Below, piece by piece: positions 13,786 to 25,911 of a DNA stretch of 64,000 nucleotides; the first letter of the stretch is position 1, and the number at the start of each line of letters is the position of its first letter. This DNA comes from Myoxocephalus aenaeus. Taxonomy: Eukaryota > Chordata > Actinopteri > Perciformes > Cottidae. The notes beneath the pieces were generated by a model that saw nothing but the letters and a program-made list of their open reading frames with translations, ran no database searches and was not told where the DNA came from. The position numbers and the translations under genes are program-made. The DNA lies in contig JBAMJR010000013.1 in the NCBI GenBank assembly GCA_038501785.1, positions 1,665,501 through 1,729,500 of the forward strand, in the 5' to 3' direction.

Positions 13786-14104
13786 GAGAGGCCTCTAACG
13801 AAGCATTATTTGTAAAGCCACGGTTATGTGTGGTGGTGTGAACAACCGTAGTTCAGTTGATTTTTGCCGAAAAGATCGACATTGACGCCGTTCTAGTGGC
13901 CCGTCCCTGATAATGGCAGCAGTGGAGCTAACGGCTAACGGCTAACGTACGGAGATTCCACACAGTTTATGACTGGATCCTATGCTCTAATCAGCAAAAA
14001 AAGGTAAATTATACTGTTATCCTGATGTGTTCAAGTGTAATCTTTTAACATTTAGTTTTTGCCAGGAAAGTAGACTAAACACAGTTGTTTGAAGGAGATG
14101 TTTA
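13786..14104 (-). mobile_element. unclassified interspersed repeat, inverted partner of 20207-20478
   Basis: Its reverse complement matches 20207-20478 in several long blocks, including CATCTCCTTCAAACAACT, GAACACATCAGGATAA and CTCCGTACGTTAGCC. The two copies lie about 6 kb apart in opposite orientation. No coding capacity was seen. Confidence 0.7.
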
Positions 14105-15742
14105 CACAGCATTATAAAATAGATATTACAAAGGGAATCATGACCTGTTTGTTATAAGCTGCTTAGAGCGAGGAAGTTAAATATTTAAAACTACTAATGC
14201 TGTGATCTTTTATTTACAAATTAGAGGTGTGTGTGTGTGTGTGTGTGTGTGTAATAACCACAGTAAATGACGACAGCAAAGTAGAAGGATAATATTGACA
14301 AAAGAATAGAGTCTTGAGCCGCGTGAACCAGCTGCTCTCAAACTAAACAACAGAAACTCTCACCATCGTCAAAGTGAACGAGACGTCTCTAAAAGTTGGA
14401 TTTGCTCCCCTTTTCTTTTTCGGCGCGATCGCAGCCGAGGCTGATTTTTAGTTTACTACGTTCTTTGCAGAGAGACTGAAAGACTTTTTGGAATTAACAT
14501 TCCTCTTGAACTCTTCATATGGTCGCTCAGCTGTGTGGCGCCGCCGCCATCATAATGACCGCCGTCTGCCTCGGACTAAGTGTTGACGCCACAGGATGTC
14601 AGCTACACTCACTCTTTCCCTTTCTGTTTTTTTCTCTCTCTGTTCTCTCTCTTTTCTTCTCTCTGTCCTCTCTTTCTCTGTCCCCCCCTCTCGGTCTCTC
14701 TCTCTGTCTCTGTTCTATCTCTTTCCTTCTCTCTCTTTTTCCCCTCTCTCTGTATTCAATTCAATGAGCTTTATTGGCATGAATGTAAAAAACGACTCTA
14801 TATCTATATATAGATAGATAGTATTCTCTCTCTCTTTCTTTCTATCCTCTCGCTCCCTCTCTTTCTCGGTCCCCCCCTCTCTGTCTCTGTTCTCTTTCCT
14901 CTCTCTTTCTTTCTGTCCTCTCCCTCTCTCAGAAAGTGCTTGTGTTTGTTTGCATGTGTCCGTGTGTAATCACGCGTGTCCTAAGTTGGTGTCACCCCGT
15001 TTATGCAAGGCGTGTGTGATCTCTTAGTTTATAACGGTGTGTGTGTGTGTGACCCTCTCGGTGTGTATGTGGGCTAATCTTAGCTTTAGCACTGGCTTTA
15101 GCCAACCATGAGGATTAAGAGACATAAGCACATGACGAGTGCCACCGGACCGAGCTCACTACTGACAACAAACCACACGAGACGGAGCTGAAGACGAGGC
15201 CTCAAAAGTAGTGACAACTTAATGAAGGTGTCAACACAACCACAACCCAGAAAAACAAATTCCACAAATTCAGATGTAGAAAATGTATCGCATGCTTCTT
15301 GAAGAAAAACCTTTGCACTCATTTCCGTAGCAGTTTGTAGATGCTGACTGTGTCATTGGTAATTTTAAGATGTTTTTATATGATTTGTATTAGAAGTTTT
15401 TTTTCATGATTTCATAGTCGCATTTCTGTCTTTCATGTTTAAAAAAACATAGCTTTGCTCCCATTTCTTGGCAGCAATCTTTTTAGCTGTTTTTAGAATG
15501 CAAGAAATGCAAAAAAAAAACAGAAAGGAAAAATAATTGACTGGAGCTTTTCTGATGACCTCATCACGCTGTCACCTTGTCTCCTGCGATGGTTTAAAGG
15601 CACCGACTGAAGAGTTCGCTCCATCAACAAACTTCACATAATATTAGTTCGACGGAAACGCACATTAGCTCTCATTCGCCTTTGCAAATATTATTTTCAT
15701 ATTATTAAAATCTGCTCTTTATTTGGATAGAACCAAGGCTAT
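14105..15742. other. intronic stretch, CT-rich low complexity
   Basis: It contains (GT)n at 14227-14252 and long CT-rich imperfect tracts at 14613-14757 and 14822-14932. A short retroposon-tail fragment (AGCTTTATTGGCATGAATG) sits between them at about 14753-14791. No coding exon was recognised. Confidence 0.6.
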
Positions 15743-15903
15743 TGAGGCTTTTTACATTACATTTCATTTAGCTGACGCTTTTATCCAAAGCAACTTTTTA
15801 TTTATACACCGCAGACACAGCAATTCTGGGAGGCGGGGCTCAAACCACCGATCCTCTGATTGAAGGACGGACCTGCTAAGCACTGAGCCACAGTCGCCCC
15901 GGC
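15743..15903 (-). mobile_element. tRNA-derived SINE fragment
   Basis: Read on the minus strand it begins GGGGCGACTGTGGCTCAGTG, has an A-box-like TGGCTCAGTG and a B-box-like GGTTTGAGCCCC. It ends in the teleost tail TTTGGATAAAAGCGTCAGC followed by ATG/TAA-rich sequence. It is a SINE, not a functional tRNA gene, because the cloverleaf is degenerate. Related pieces are at 39965-40135 and 51840-51872. Confidence 0.7.
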
Positions 15904-16026
15904 CCGGCTTTCCTGGTTAAATTATCTCAAGCATACTTTGGTGAATACATAAAAGAGGGATATATGGACAACTGTCACGAAAATAATATCCAGAACATTT
16001 TAATTCAACATGATCCACTTTACAGC

Positions 16027-17582
16027 GGGCCTGTGACTGTCGCGCACTAGTTCGGGCCTGTGACTGTCGCGCACTAGTTCGGGCCTGTGACTGTCGCGCA
16101 CTAGTTCGGGCCTGCGACTGTCGCGCACTAGTTCGGGCCTGCGACTGTCGCGCACTAGTTCGGGCCTGCGACTGTCGCGCACTAGTTCGGGCCTGTGACT
16201 GTCGCGCACTAGTTCGGGGCCTGTGACTGCCGCGCACTAGTTCGGGCCTGTGACTGTCGCGCACTAGTTCGGGCCTGCGACTGTCGCGCACTAGTTCGGG
16301 CCTGCGACTGTCGCGCACTAGTTCGGGCCTGCGACTGTCGCGCACTAGTTCGGGCCTGTGACTGTCGCGCACTAGTTCGGGCCTGTGACTGTCGCGCACT
16401 AGTTCGGGGCCTGTGACTGCCGCGCACTAGTTCGGGCCTGTGACTGCCGCGCACTAGTTCGGGCCTGCGACTGTCGCGCACTAGTTCGGGCCTGCGACTG
16501 TCGCGCACTAGTTCGGGCCTGCGACTGTCGCGCACTAGTTCGGGCCTGTGACTGTCGCGCACTAGTTCGGGCCCGTGACTGTCGCGCACTAGTTCGGGCC
16601 CGTGACTGTCGCGCACTAGTTCGGGGCCCGTGACTGTCGCGCACTAGTTCGGGGCCCGTGACTGTCGCGCACTAGTTCGGGGCCCGTGACTGTCGCGCAC
16701 TAGTTCGGGGCCCGTGACTGTCGCGCACTAGTTCGGGGCCCGTGACTGTCGCGCACTAGTTCGGGGCCCGTGACTGTCGCGCACTAGTTCGGGGCCCGTG
16801 ACTGTCGCGCACTAGTTCGGGGCCCGTGACTGTCGCGCACTAGTTCGGGGCCTGTGACTGTCGCGCACTAGTTCGGGCCTGTGACTGTCGCGCACTAGTT
16901 CGGGCCTGTGACTGTCTCGCACTAGTTCGGGCCTGTGACTGTCGCGCACTAGTTCGGGCCTGTGACTGTCGCGCACTAGTTCGGGGCCTGTGACTGTCGC
17001 GCACTAGTTCGGGCCTGTGACTGTCGCGCACTAGTTCGGGCCCGTGACTGTCGCGCACTAGTTCGGCCCTGTGACTGTCGCGCACTAGTTCGGCCCTGTG
17101 ACTGTCGCGCACTAGTTCGGGCCTGTGACTGTCGCGCACTAGTTCGGGGCTGTGACTGTCGCGCACTAGTTCGGGCCTGTGACTGTCGCGCACTAGTTCG
17201 GGCCTGTGACTGTCGCGCACTAGTTCGGGCCTGTGATTGTCGCGCACTAGTTCGGGCCTGTGATTGTCGCGCACTAGTTCGGGCCTCTGACTGTCGCGCA
17301 CTAGTTCGGGGCCTGTGACTGTCGCGCACTAGTTCGGGCCTGTGACTGTCGCGCACTAGTTCGGGCCTGTGACTGTCGCGCACTAGTTCGGGCCTGTGAC
17401 TGTCGCGCACTAGTTCGGGCCCCTGACTGTCGCGCACTAGTTCGGGCCCCTGACTGTCGCGCACTAGTTCGGGCCCCTGACTGTCGCCCACTAGTTCGGG
17501 CCCCTGACTGTCGCGCACTAGTTCGGGCCCCTGACTGTCGCGCACTAGTTCGGGCCCCTGACTGTCGCGCACTAGTTCGGGC
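16027..17582 (+). repeat. GC-rich 27/28-bp minisatellite, about 57 copies, with higher-order structure
   Basis: The unit contains GACTGTCGCGCACTAGTTCG in nearly every copy and begins GGGCC. Most units are 27 bp. A 28-bp form with an extra G occurs singly at about 16215 and 16405 and as a homogeneous block at about 16622-16850. Variants (TGTG, TGCG, CGTG, CCTG after GGCC) are arranged in runs, and a seven-unit pattern repeats with a 190-bp period near the left end. Because 27 is a multiple of three, minus-strand frames stay open for up to 229 codons. These are artefacts of the repeat. Confidence 0.98.
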
Positions 17583-20206
17583 CTGTTGCCGTAGGTGGTA
17601 TCATGTAATTTTCTCAGCACCGTCCCTTCTGTCATTAAAGTATTTTCTGCAAAAACACAGAGCACTTAGTGAGCCCACGGCAGCTCCATTTATGAGTAAT
17701 GACACAGTGGAAACAGAAGTGCTATCCACAAAAAATAAACGGTAAGTTAAAGTGGGAGGGAATCAAGTCGCCGTGCGACCACACGCGCTGAAAACTGAAG
17801 ACAAAGCGGACGATAATCATTGGGTTGAAATGAGCGCTGAGAGACGAGCGGCGACATTAAGGAGACGAAGCAAAAAATAAATAATATAAATAACACAGAT
17901 GGCGGGTTCACACTTACAGCCAACAACAAGTGGAGCTTTTGCCAGAATTACAGAACGCTAAATCGACAGTCCAAGGTGGAAAGATGGTGTTGAAACCAAC
18001 GCGATGATGTCACCGTCAAACCAATGAATCTTTTTTTTTTTGTACGTCGCCTTTTTAATACACATTCGTGCAGTTAAGGTGACGCTGATAAAACCTTATA
18101 GATACAGCATCCAAAGTAGAGAAATCATTTCAGATTCAAGCACGCACGAAATTGAAATAATAAAAAACGACTAAATCAATAAAATATTCATGTTATTTTT
18201 TTTTTAACCGAGCTGAAATAGTCGAATAATCGGTGAGTCGAGCGACAGAAAATTAATTGATTTTGCAAAAAAAAATATGTGGTTCTTGCTTCTCAGAAGT
18301 GGATTCATGGTTGTTTATTTAAGCTGTCCATGACAGATTGGGGTTCGTACAGCTGTTTGGAGAAAAATAACATTTTCTTTTTATTATTTCTGATGTTTTT
18401 GGAGACGAAGCAGTTGATTACTAGGAAAAGATTGTTAAACTATTCAGTAACACTCATTAGAATGGTGGCAGCCTGGGTATTACTCCCCCACTAAACACAA
18501 CTTCATCTCATGGTTTCACCCTCTTTACATGCTGAGCATATTATCTTGTCATTACTACCTCGCCCTTTGACCCCCCGCCCGAGCGCGAATAGGGGAGTGG
18601 GCTCGGTGTCGCGCCGCAGCCTTCAGCCGGAGGCGGAAACGAGAGGTTTTCTCCTCTTTTGCTCGAAGAAAACGCCGAGGTGGTCGGAGGCCGCGGCTGT
18701 TTATAGTGGCGGCCGGAACCATCGGGCGGGTGCACTTAGGATCCGGAGCTGGCCTTTTACGAGCACACAGGAACGTATTGTGGGCCGGAGAAAGGCCCTT
18801 TGCTCCCAGCTTTCTGCTGAGTATTGAGTTTCTCTCCGACACACACACACACACAAGCGTCTCTCAGGCTCCCAGACAATTGACTGTGTAGCATAGATTT
18901 AGTGTATTCTGTGCGCAGGGCTCTGGAGAAGCATCGCTGGCATGTAAATCAATGCAGACTTGCTCAAGGAATCAGATACAGCCCTCTGCTGTTGGGGCTT
19001 TGCCTTTGACCGTGGGAAGGGAGATCAGTACGGCCGTGTCGGGATGCCGATTCACCCGCTGGGCGCTAAGAATAGCACGACGAGCGCACAAGGATGGAGG
19101 TAGTGTTGTTCAGGCGGTAAACACGGTAAAGTCGGCGTGTCTTTGTTTCCCACAGTGGAGCTGTGTGCATACAGACGAGATGCTCGGAGCTGACCCCCGC
19201 TGCCCGTCTCCTCGTCCTCTGCAGGAGACAGAGGATTTGCACTTGCAGATTATAAAAGCACGTTTTACCCCCTATATCACCTCGAGTCTCCAAATATATA
19301 ATTTCTTTCCCTTTCACCCCGCTCCGTCGCTGTTTATTTCCACTTCGCTCCCCGTCGGCCTCTCTCTGTTCGGCCCGCAGGCCGCTTACCTTCTCCTCCT
19401 CTTTTGGTTCAGAACGGGCAGCTCCGTTCTTTTTTTTTTAAGTCTCTCTCTGAGAACTTGGCAGGAGCCGGCCCGACTGGCTTCCTCGCTCTTTGGCACG
19501 GCCGCCGAGTCCCGGAGAACTTGTAGCGCTGGCAGAAAGCTGGGCTCAGGAAAAGGCTGATGCTGCTCTGAGCGTAACGATAATGGGGATGACTCGAGCT
19601 GAAACTGAAAATGTAGCCAAAGCTTTCATTTTCATGATATACCGAAGCCATTATTTAGGTTATGGCCTAGCGTAGAGTTAAAAAAAAAAAAAAAAAAAAA
19701 AGTACGGGTCGCAGCTCTGATTCTCACATTCTGTTTTTATCGTTTACTGCGACAGTTTAATCGCAGCATTTTTGTGGCTCAGAGTTCATCGAAAGTCCTG
19801 GAAAACCAGAGTCCTCATAGAGTTTTTCGGTTTGTTTGTTTGCACGTACCGAGGTCTCTGTGTGAATCACACAGAGGCTTATTATGAGTCCATCTCGGGT
19901 AAAGTGCTGCTGTCGAGTTAAAACGGCGGCGCAGAAATGCCGGAGACGTTTGAGGTCATTTGGAAACGGTGTTGCTGTTCCTGTTAAGTGCTGCTCAGTA
20001 GCAGCATCTGGGCAACGGATCACTAAACTCACAGTTGGGGAAAAACAAAGGAAGCAAATGTAACTTTTAGAGATGCATTGATCACATTTCTATTTCCCCC
20101 AGATATCGACGAGCTGATACAGATCTGGGTTACAAGGCTCCGAACTATTTCAACCGCCATGTTATCCCTTCACTTTGTTTCAGTCGTCTGGAGTAACCTC
20201 TCCGAA
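17583..20206. other. intronic stretch with CpG-rich patch, no gene seen
   Basis: AT-rich to 18540, then CpG-rich at about 18560-18740, followed by mixed sequence to 19560 with a spurious 202-codon frame. A poly-A run lies at 19680-19701. No known domain or splice-flanked exon was recognised. Confidence 0.5.
20069..20206 (+). mobile_element. fragment related to the repeat at 4618
   Basis: It begins AGAGATGCATTGATCA, resembling the start of the repeat at 4618-4893. The remainder is too diverged to classify. Confidence 0.3.
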
Positions 20207-20478
20207 AACATCTCCTTCAAACAACTACATTTGACAAGATTACATTTGAACACATCAGGATAATGTCATAGTTTTACCTTCAGCACTCATTTGTACTACT
20301 TAGAGCACGGACCAGTCATAAACTGTGTGAAACCTCCGTACGTTAGCCATTAGCCGTTAGCTCCGGTGCTGCCGAGGTCATTTTTGGTTCAGAATGCAGC
20401 ATTATCGGCATTAATGACGCTTTTTTCACTGAATCAACTGGATCAACTACGGTCCGTTACACCACTATTTAGTCGTAC
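20207..20478 (+). mobile_element. unclassified interspersed repeat, partner of 13786-14104
   Basis: It shares blocks CATCTCCTTCAAACAACT, CAGTCATAAACTGTGTG and CTCCGTACGTTAGCC with the reverse complement of 13786-14104. The match ends in the region of AATCAACTGGATCAACTACG. Confidence 0.7.
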
Positions 20479-22685
20479 ATCTGTCCGGTCATAATTATTT
20501 AATGATTTACGTACTCGTCACAAAACAACTAAACAATATCAGCTAACGCCTGTTATCTGCTTCAAAAAGCCAGCGTTGGTTGGGCTTTATATTCCCAGCG
20601 TTGAGAAGTTGCAGCTGATTTTCATCACTGATTAATCTGTTGACCTTTTTCAATGACTTGAATTGATTCGATGAGCGAATGTCAGAAAGAATCTCAAAAG
20701 GTCTTTATGAGTTCGCGGAGCCGAGAGACGGTGGATTTTAAACGTATTTAATTGGCTTTGGGAAGAAGAAAAAAAAGGCAATTCATCACGTCGTAACCTT
20801 GTAACCAGCAAACGTTTGGTGTTTTTGTTCGATGAATAACTTAAAAGGTTAACGCACTATCCTCCATTAATATTACTGAACTTATCGACCAATCGTTGGA
20901 GCAAAACCAACATCATCTGTGACCTTTTTGGTGATATCAGCAGTTGGACAGATTATAGAAGTAAAAATAATGAGTTTATTGATTAAAAATATATTTCTTT
21001 ATTGATGAAATATTTGTATGTTCACGGCCACGATCGTCAAAATACACTGTCAACACAGTAGCTGGGCCAAACGTGGTCCAACTGGTGTGTTGGGAGTCGA
21101 CACAACTTGTGCTGATGTTCACACATCTGTTTAATAAAGAGTGTGTCTTTAAGAGAAACGCTGCAGTCCTACAGAGAGTTCCCTACATTTTTTCCCAAAT
21201 ACAACCAACATTGGCCGGTTTAAAAAAAGCAATTTCTCTTTTGACCATTGCCACGATACCCAAGCGCTCTTTGGGAACACGGTGTTGCCATGGCGCTGCT
21301 CAGCTGCGGTCGAGCATAAAAGTGATTTATTTTATTTCCGTCTTTCTTTTCTTCTTCTTCTTCCGCTGCACATTCACGACAGCAGCTGAACAGCAGCGAC
21401 GCGTCCACGCGACCCGGGGAGGGTCCGACAATGCGATAAAGACACGACTGTGAGAATGCTTCAATGTGCACGTCGATTAAGAGGTGTGTGTGTGTGTGTG
21501 TGTGGCCTTTTATGCCCCCAAGGCCACTCTGTGGGCTGCAGGCGTCTTGCAAAGGCCTCCTTGCATTAGCAAAAAATAAAATAATGGAAAGGAAGAACCC
21601 ATGTAGAGCCGCAATGAGAAGGGGAAGGAAGAAAAGGTTGTTGGGAGACTTAAACTGCAAAAGAGGGATTAAACGAACACAGGAGGGGGTTAATTAAGCG
21701 GCGTTGGAGAAGACACTTTCCAGCGCTTGTATTCGTGTGCAGAGCAGTGTACAAGCCGCTATCTCCCGGCAGTATCTTCTCTCCTCTGCCTCGATAGCGT
21801 TCGTCGGGCGAAATCACATCGATGTGACATTGTAATGTGACATCTGTTAGCAAACGCTGCTATCCCAGAGAGAGCGCTCTCCTCCTGCGACGCTTACACA
21901 CGGCACAGAATGATCATATCCGTTTTTCCTCCAATGTTTGTATTATTGTGTTTTTATCCTCTTCAGGTTTCAGCAGGTCTGCTTTTTTTTAAATTTTTGG
22001 GCTGAAATGTGTACTGATTGTGAGCTAACACTCATCTGTCGCACAACACTTTAGAAATGATTGCGATACAAAATATTATTATAATTTTAAGCCTATTTTC
22101 ATGGCACTTACATGAGGATCATTTAATAGCATAATAATGCAAGTACACCCTTTTCAAAGAGTAATACACTTTACGTTTCTAAGGAAGTTCAAATATTGAA
22201 AATATTCTAATAAAAAAAAAATCTAAATAATAAATCTACATAACCAAAAGATTTTCTGGCACTCTTATTTTGTAGTTGATTAGTCAAATAATCGGTCCTG
22301 TTGGTTTTAGTAGACCAACATATCTTTAATCGATTAGTCATAACTATTCTTTTTAAACCTATAAGCACATATCTGGTAAACAGACTCTTGTGCGCGTCTT
22401 TGATCAGATCTTTTGAATTGTGTGAGGCTTTGTCGATTTTTTTTTTTTTTAAGAATTCCTTGGTCGAGGACGGACACAACGGGCAGTATCAAGGTCGTGT
22501 CCACGCATCGTACAATAAGAGGATAACGTGAGTCAATCTCTTCTTTCTTTACACTCAAAGAAAGCAGAACAAAAGGATACTGTGAGGGTTTAGAGGCGGA
22601 GTAAAATGTCTTCTAAATGTAAGAGAACGAAGTGTCGTGACAGAGATATTCGCACACGTGTGCACGTGTAACCAACCGTGCGTTA

Positions 22686-22747
<62 letters not shown>
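22686..22747 (+). repeat. (GT)n microsatellite, about 31 units
   Basis: An uninterrupted GT run. Confidence 0.99.
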
Positions 22748-22748
<1 letters not shown>

Positions 22749-23286
22749 CGGGGCGAACTTTTGAGGCCGTTCATTCTCATTCTGTCCTTTTGTGTCTCCT
22801 TGTTTTGTCTTTTGGGGCAGAGCAGAGAGTTAGGAGTTCAGGACAGCGGCTATCGCTGAGAACAGTGATTACTGACCAGTGAAAGGATCCCCGTGGGCCC
22901 TATGAATCACACATGCACACACACACACACACACATCTCTGGCAGCACAGCGGAAGTTCAGGAGCAGCGTTACGTAACGAGGCTTTACAACCGAAGTGTG
23001 TGTGAAATTTGAGGCGACTGGGAGCAAATCTCCTGCCCCTCCCCCCGACTCCTCGGAGCCTTTTTTTTTTAATTTTTAGGCCCGACGGGAACACACGTGC
23101 TCATTTACACGGAAACATACACATGCGTGGAGGTCGGGTTTGCGTGTGCACCCACGCACGCTATCGCTGCGTGCCAAATCTCAGCTCGATGGGCTCGTTA
23201 ACTTTTATAGACTGCAGCCTGAGCGAGGAGGAAATGGCCGAGCCAATATGCTGACCACTGTGCAGATTCACTTCACGGAGGACACA

Positions 23287-23289
<3 letters not shown>

Positions 23290-23331
<42 letters not shown>
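23290..23331 (+). repeat. (CA)n microsatellite
   Basis: CA run of about 42 bp. Confidence 0.98.
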
Positions 23332-23336
<5 letters not shown>

Positions 23337-24778
23337 CCCTCTTGCACTCTCCCCTCCTGTCTGTCTCGATCCAGGACGTGATTAATTGCTCCGAGAAACG
23401 GCGTCGGACTCTCGCTCGGTGAAAAGACGAACGCGTGCTCGTTTTGTTGGTCGGGATCCAGCAGCTTCTTCGCCCCTTTTTCATTATTTAAATGCACTGC
23501 AGTGTTGATCAAAAATTCGATTGATTCCATCGACCTCTCGCGCTGCAGAGCTTTCGGGCACGGTTTCCACTGCTTACTCCCCGGCGATCTTGATTTTTTG
23601 GTTTTGTGGTCGTCAATCCGTCGGCCGCGGGTGGATTCCCAGCGGGGGAGGAGCCGCATTCGAGGCTTTTCGGGAGGTCTGGCGTGGCGTCGCAGGCATA
23701 TTTCTGTTCCGTATACGAGGCTTGCGGCGCTGACCGCCGTTTGAATACAGGCCGGTCTCACACAGGACGCAGTGTTCAGCCCTGTCCTGGACGTGAACCC
23801 GGGGAATACGAGCTCCTCCTTCAAAGCCCGGGCTGTTGCCCCGTACCGTGGAGAGTAGAGATCAGTGCCGTTAGTCGGGGTCTTTCCATTTGCCACCATC
23901 ATTGTGATTCTGAACTGTGATGACAGCTTCATGGCCCTCTTGAGCTGTTTATTATTGCCGTAATTTATTCTTTCCCTCCCCCTTACGCTTTTGATGCAAA
24001 ACTAGTCTGCACTGGGAATCGAGCCCGAGAGCTCCCAAATTAGACCAAATGAGAAAGGCAGGCCAGATAATCAGGCCTTCTGTTTATAATTTCACAGCAC
24101 TTTAATAATGAGGAGAATCCTACAGTTCATCGGCACAGACGATTACAAAATAATGGGATCATTTTAATTCTTTGCTCTTAAAAGTGATACGTGTTACAGT
24201 ATTTAACGCCAAGTTCTGTCTGATTATTCTGATTATTCTTAATTAGTGCGATTACCGTAAACAAATGAGAGCGGAAGACAACAGCTTTTTGTTTTTGGGA
24301 TCGTCTCGTATGCCGCTATTAAGATTAGCAACGCGCTTCCTCATCTTCCTGTAATTAAGACACTTCTTCTTCAACTAAAGGTTTTCCATTGTTGCTCGTT
24401 TGACTTCCCCTGCCACCACCTGCCATATGGAAAGACAAATAGCCGTATTTATAACAAGTCCAAGCTTCCAGGATCTGCGCTGGGCTGGAATGCAACCTTT
24501 GGCAGGATTGTGTGATGCACACCGGCCCAAATATATATAGCATTTCATCCCATCCACCTTTAATAAGTAAAGGAACTCCCGTAAAAGCACATTTCTCGTT
24601 TGTCAAAAAATGCAAAACGCGTTTTTTTTTTTTTTTTTTTCAACTTTCCAAGTATGAGGATTGTCTGCTTTTCTCAAACAGTCTGCATTATTGTGTAAAA
24701 CATTCTCTGGTTGTTGCTTCTCAAACGTGTGAATGAACTTCATCAGGTTTGACTGTTGGTCAGACAGAAGAAGACACT

Positions 24779-24866
24779 TTTAATTTCACAGACCAATTGA
24801 TTCATTTAGAGAATAATAAACGTTTAATTTCACAGACTAATTGATTCATTTGGAAAATAATTTGCC
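24779..24866 (+). repeat. 44-bp tandem duplication
   Basis: TAATTTCACAGACCAATTGA recurs 44 bp later with a single C-to-T change, and the flanking bases also match. Two copies, a few substitutions apart. Confidence 0.9.
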
Positions 24867-25630
24867 TGTTAATAAATAATGAAACTAATCAATACAGTCC
24901 TGATTAGAAATGTAATATCGTTGGTGAGTTGGACAAAGCAAGCGATCTGAAGCTTCAGCGATGGGAAATTGTGATTTACCCCCCAATTTTTATGCATTTT
25001 TATATTTCTCCAGTGCTCTGATTGGAGAAATAATGAACCGATAATGAAAACCATCATTAGTTACGACCCTAATTTGCACACAAATTGGCTCTTGGTTACG
25101 CATCATTGCCTGCTGACCTCTGACCTGTCGCCTTTTTCAATCACACGTTTCTACCGGGCCGGCTGGCGGACCTGCGATGGATTTAAATACGGCTTCAGCG
25201 GTCACTCCGTGGTACGGCGTCCTGTAAATACCCGTGTCGGTGTCTTCTCTCTGTAATCCATCACGGTGCCAGAGGCCGAGCCAAAGCACCTGAACGCACC
25301 GTTCAGAGTACAGTGTGAGTGCAGTTGTGCGATCCACGGATGTGTTTTTTTTCTTTTGAATACACGTTGGCAGAATATAATTGTGTTTCTGATTTCTCTG
25401 TGTGTGTGTGTGTGTGGAGGGAGGAAGAGGGGTCTCGACTGCACAATCACTGCAGGCCGACGTACCGTAAACATGTTGTCTTCTCCTGGGGAGCCGGCCC
25501 CTAAATGCTGTCTTAATGGGCCCCCTCTGATCCAGCAAGGGCCCCGCAGCTTATCAATGATTTAGTACGTGGGATGATGTCATCGACCTAATGGTCCATC
25601 CGCTCCATTAATGTTGCAGCAGATCCCCCC

Positions 25631-25632
<2 letters not shown>

Positions 25633-25665
<33 letters not shown>
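25633..25665 (+). repeat. (CA)n microsatellite after a poly-C run
   Basis: CCCCCCCCC followed by CA repeats. Confidence 0.97.
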
Positions 25666-25670
<5 letters not shown>

Positions 25671-25911
25671 GTTTTCCACCATGACATCAGGCAGCAGATG
25701 GGACTTTTTTTATTATCATGTTAATTGTAATCACTTGCAAAGCTGCAATTTCTTTTAATTTGCCGAGCAAGAATTCCATTCACAATAATCTGCGATAATT
25801 ATATGAAAACTGGGGTCCGCTGATTGTCGGGCAAATTGAGTTGATCGGCTAATGGAAGGAATCGTTTGGCCTTTTGGGCTGTGATGGTCTACGATTAATC
25901 AAAGCAACACT

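Larger units (their letters stand above)
20479..25911. other. intronic stretch, no gene seen
   Basis: It holds (GT)n at 22686-22747, (CA)n at 23290-23331, a CpG-rich patch at about 23590-23860, a 44-bp tandem duplication at 24779-24866, poly-T at 24621-24641 and (CA)n at 25633-25665. Low-repeat, TAAT-rich sequence at 24000-24300 and 25480-25900 may be conserved non-coding DNA. No coding exon was recognised. Confidence 0.5.

Noticed and set aside
15830..15903. tRNA gene
   Set aside because: A and B boxes are degenerate, the anticodon arm does not fold convincingly, and a SINE tail is attached.
16027..17582. Possible CRISPR-like array
   Set aside because: The units are contiguous with no unique spacers, and the genome is eukaryotic.
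16027..17665. Long minus-strand open frames (up to 229 codons) with repeated RDSHRPELV or ARQSQARTS peptides
   Set aside because: They arise because the minisatellite unit is 27 bp. Frames switch at every 28-bp unit and no start, splice or domain context supports a protein.
18952..19560. 202-codon plus-strand frame
   Set aside because: No recognisable domain, low-complexity hydrophobic and Ser-rich end, no splice-site evidence; GC-rich intronic sequence gives long chance frames.
23273..23932. 219-codon minus-strand frame
   Set aside because: It lies in a CpG-rich patch and ends in a CA-repeat-derived Cys-Val run. No domain seen.
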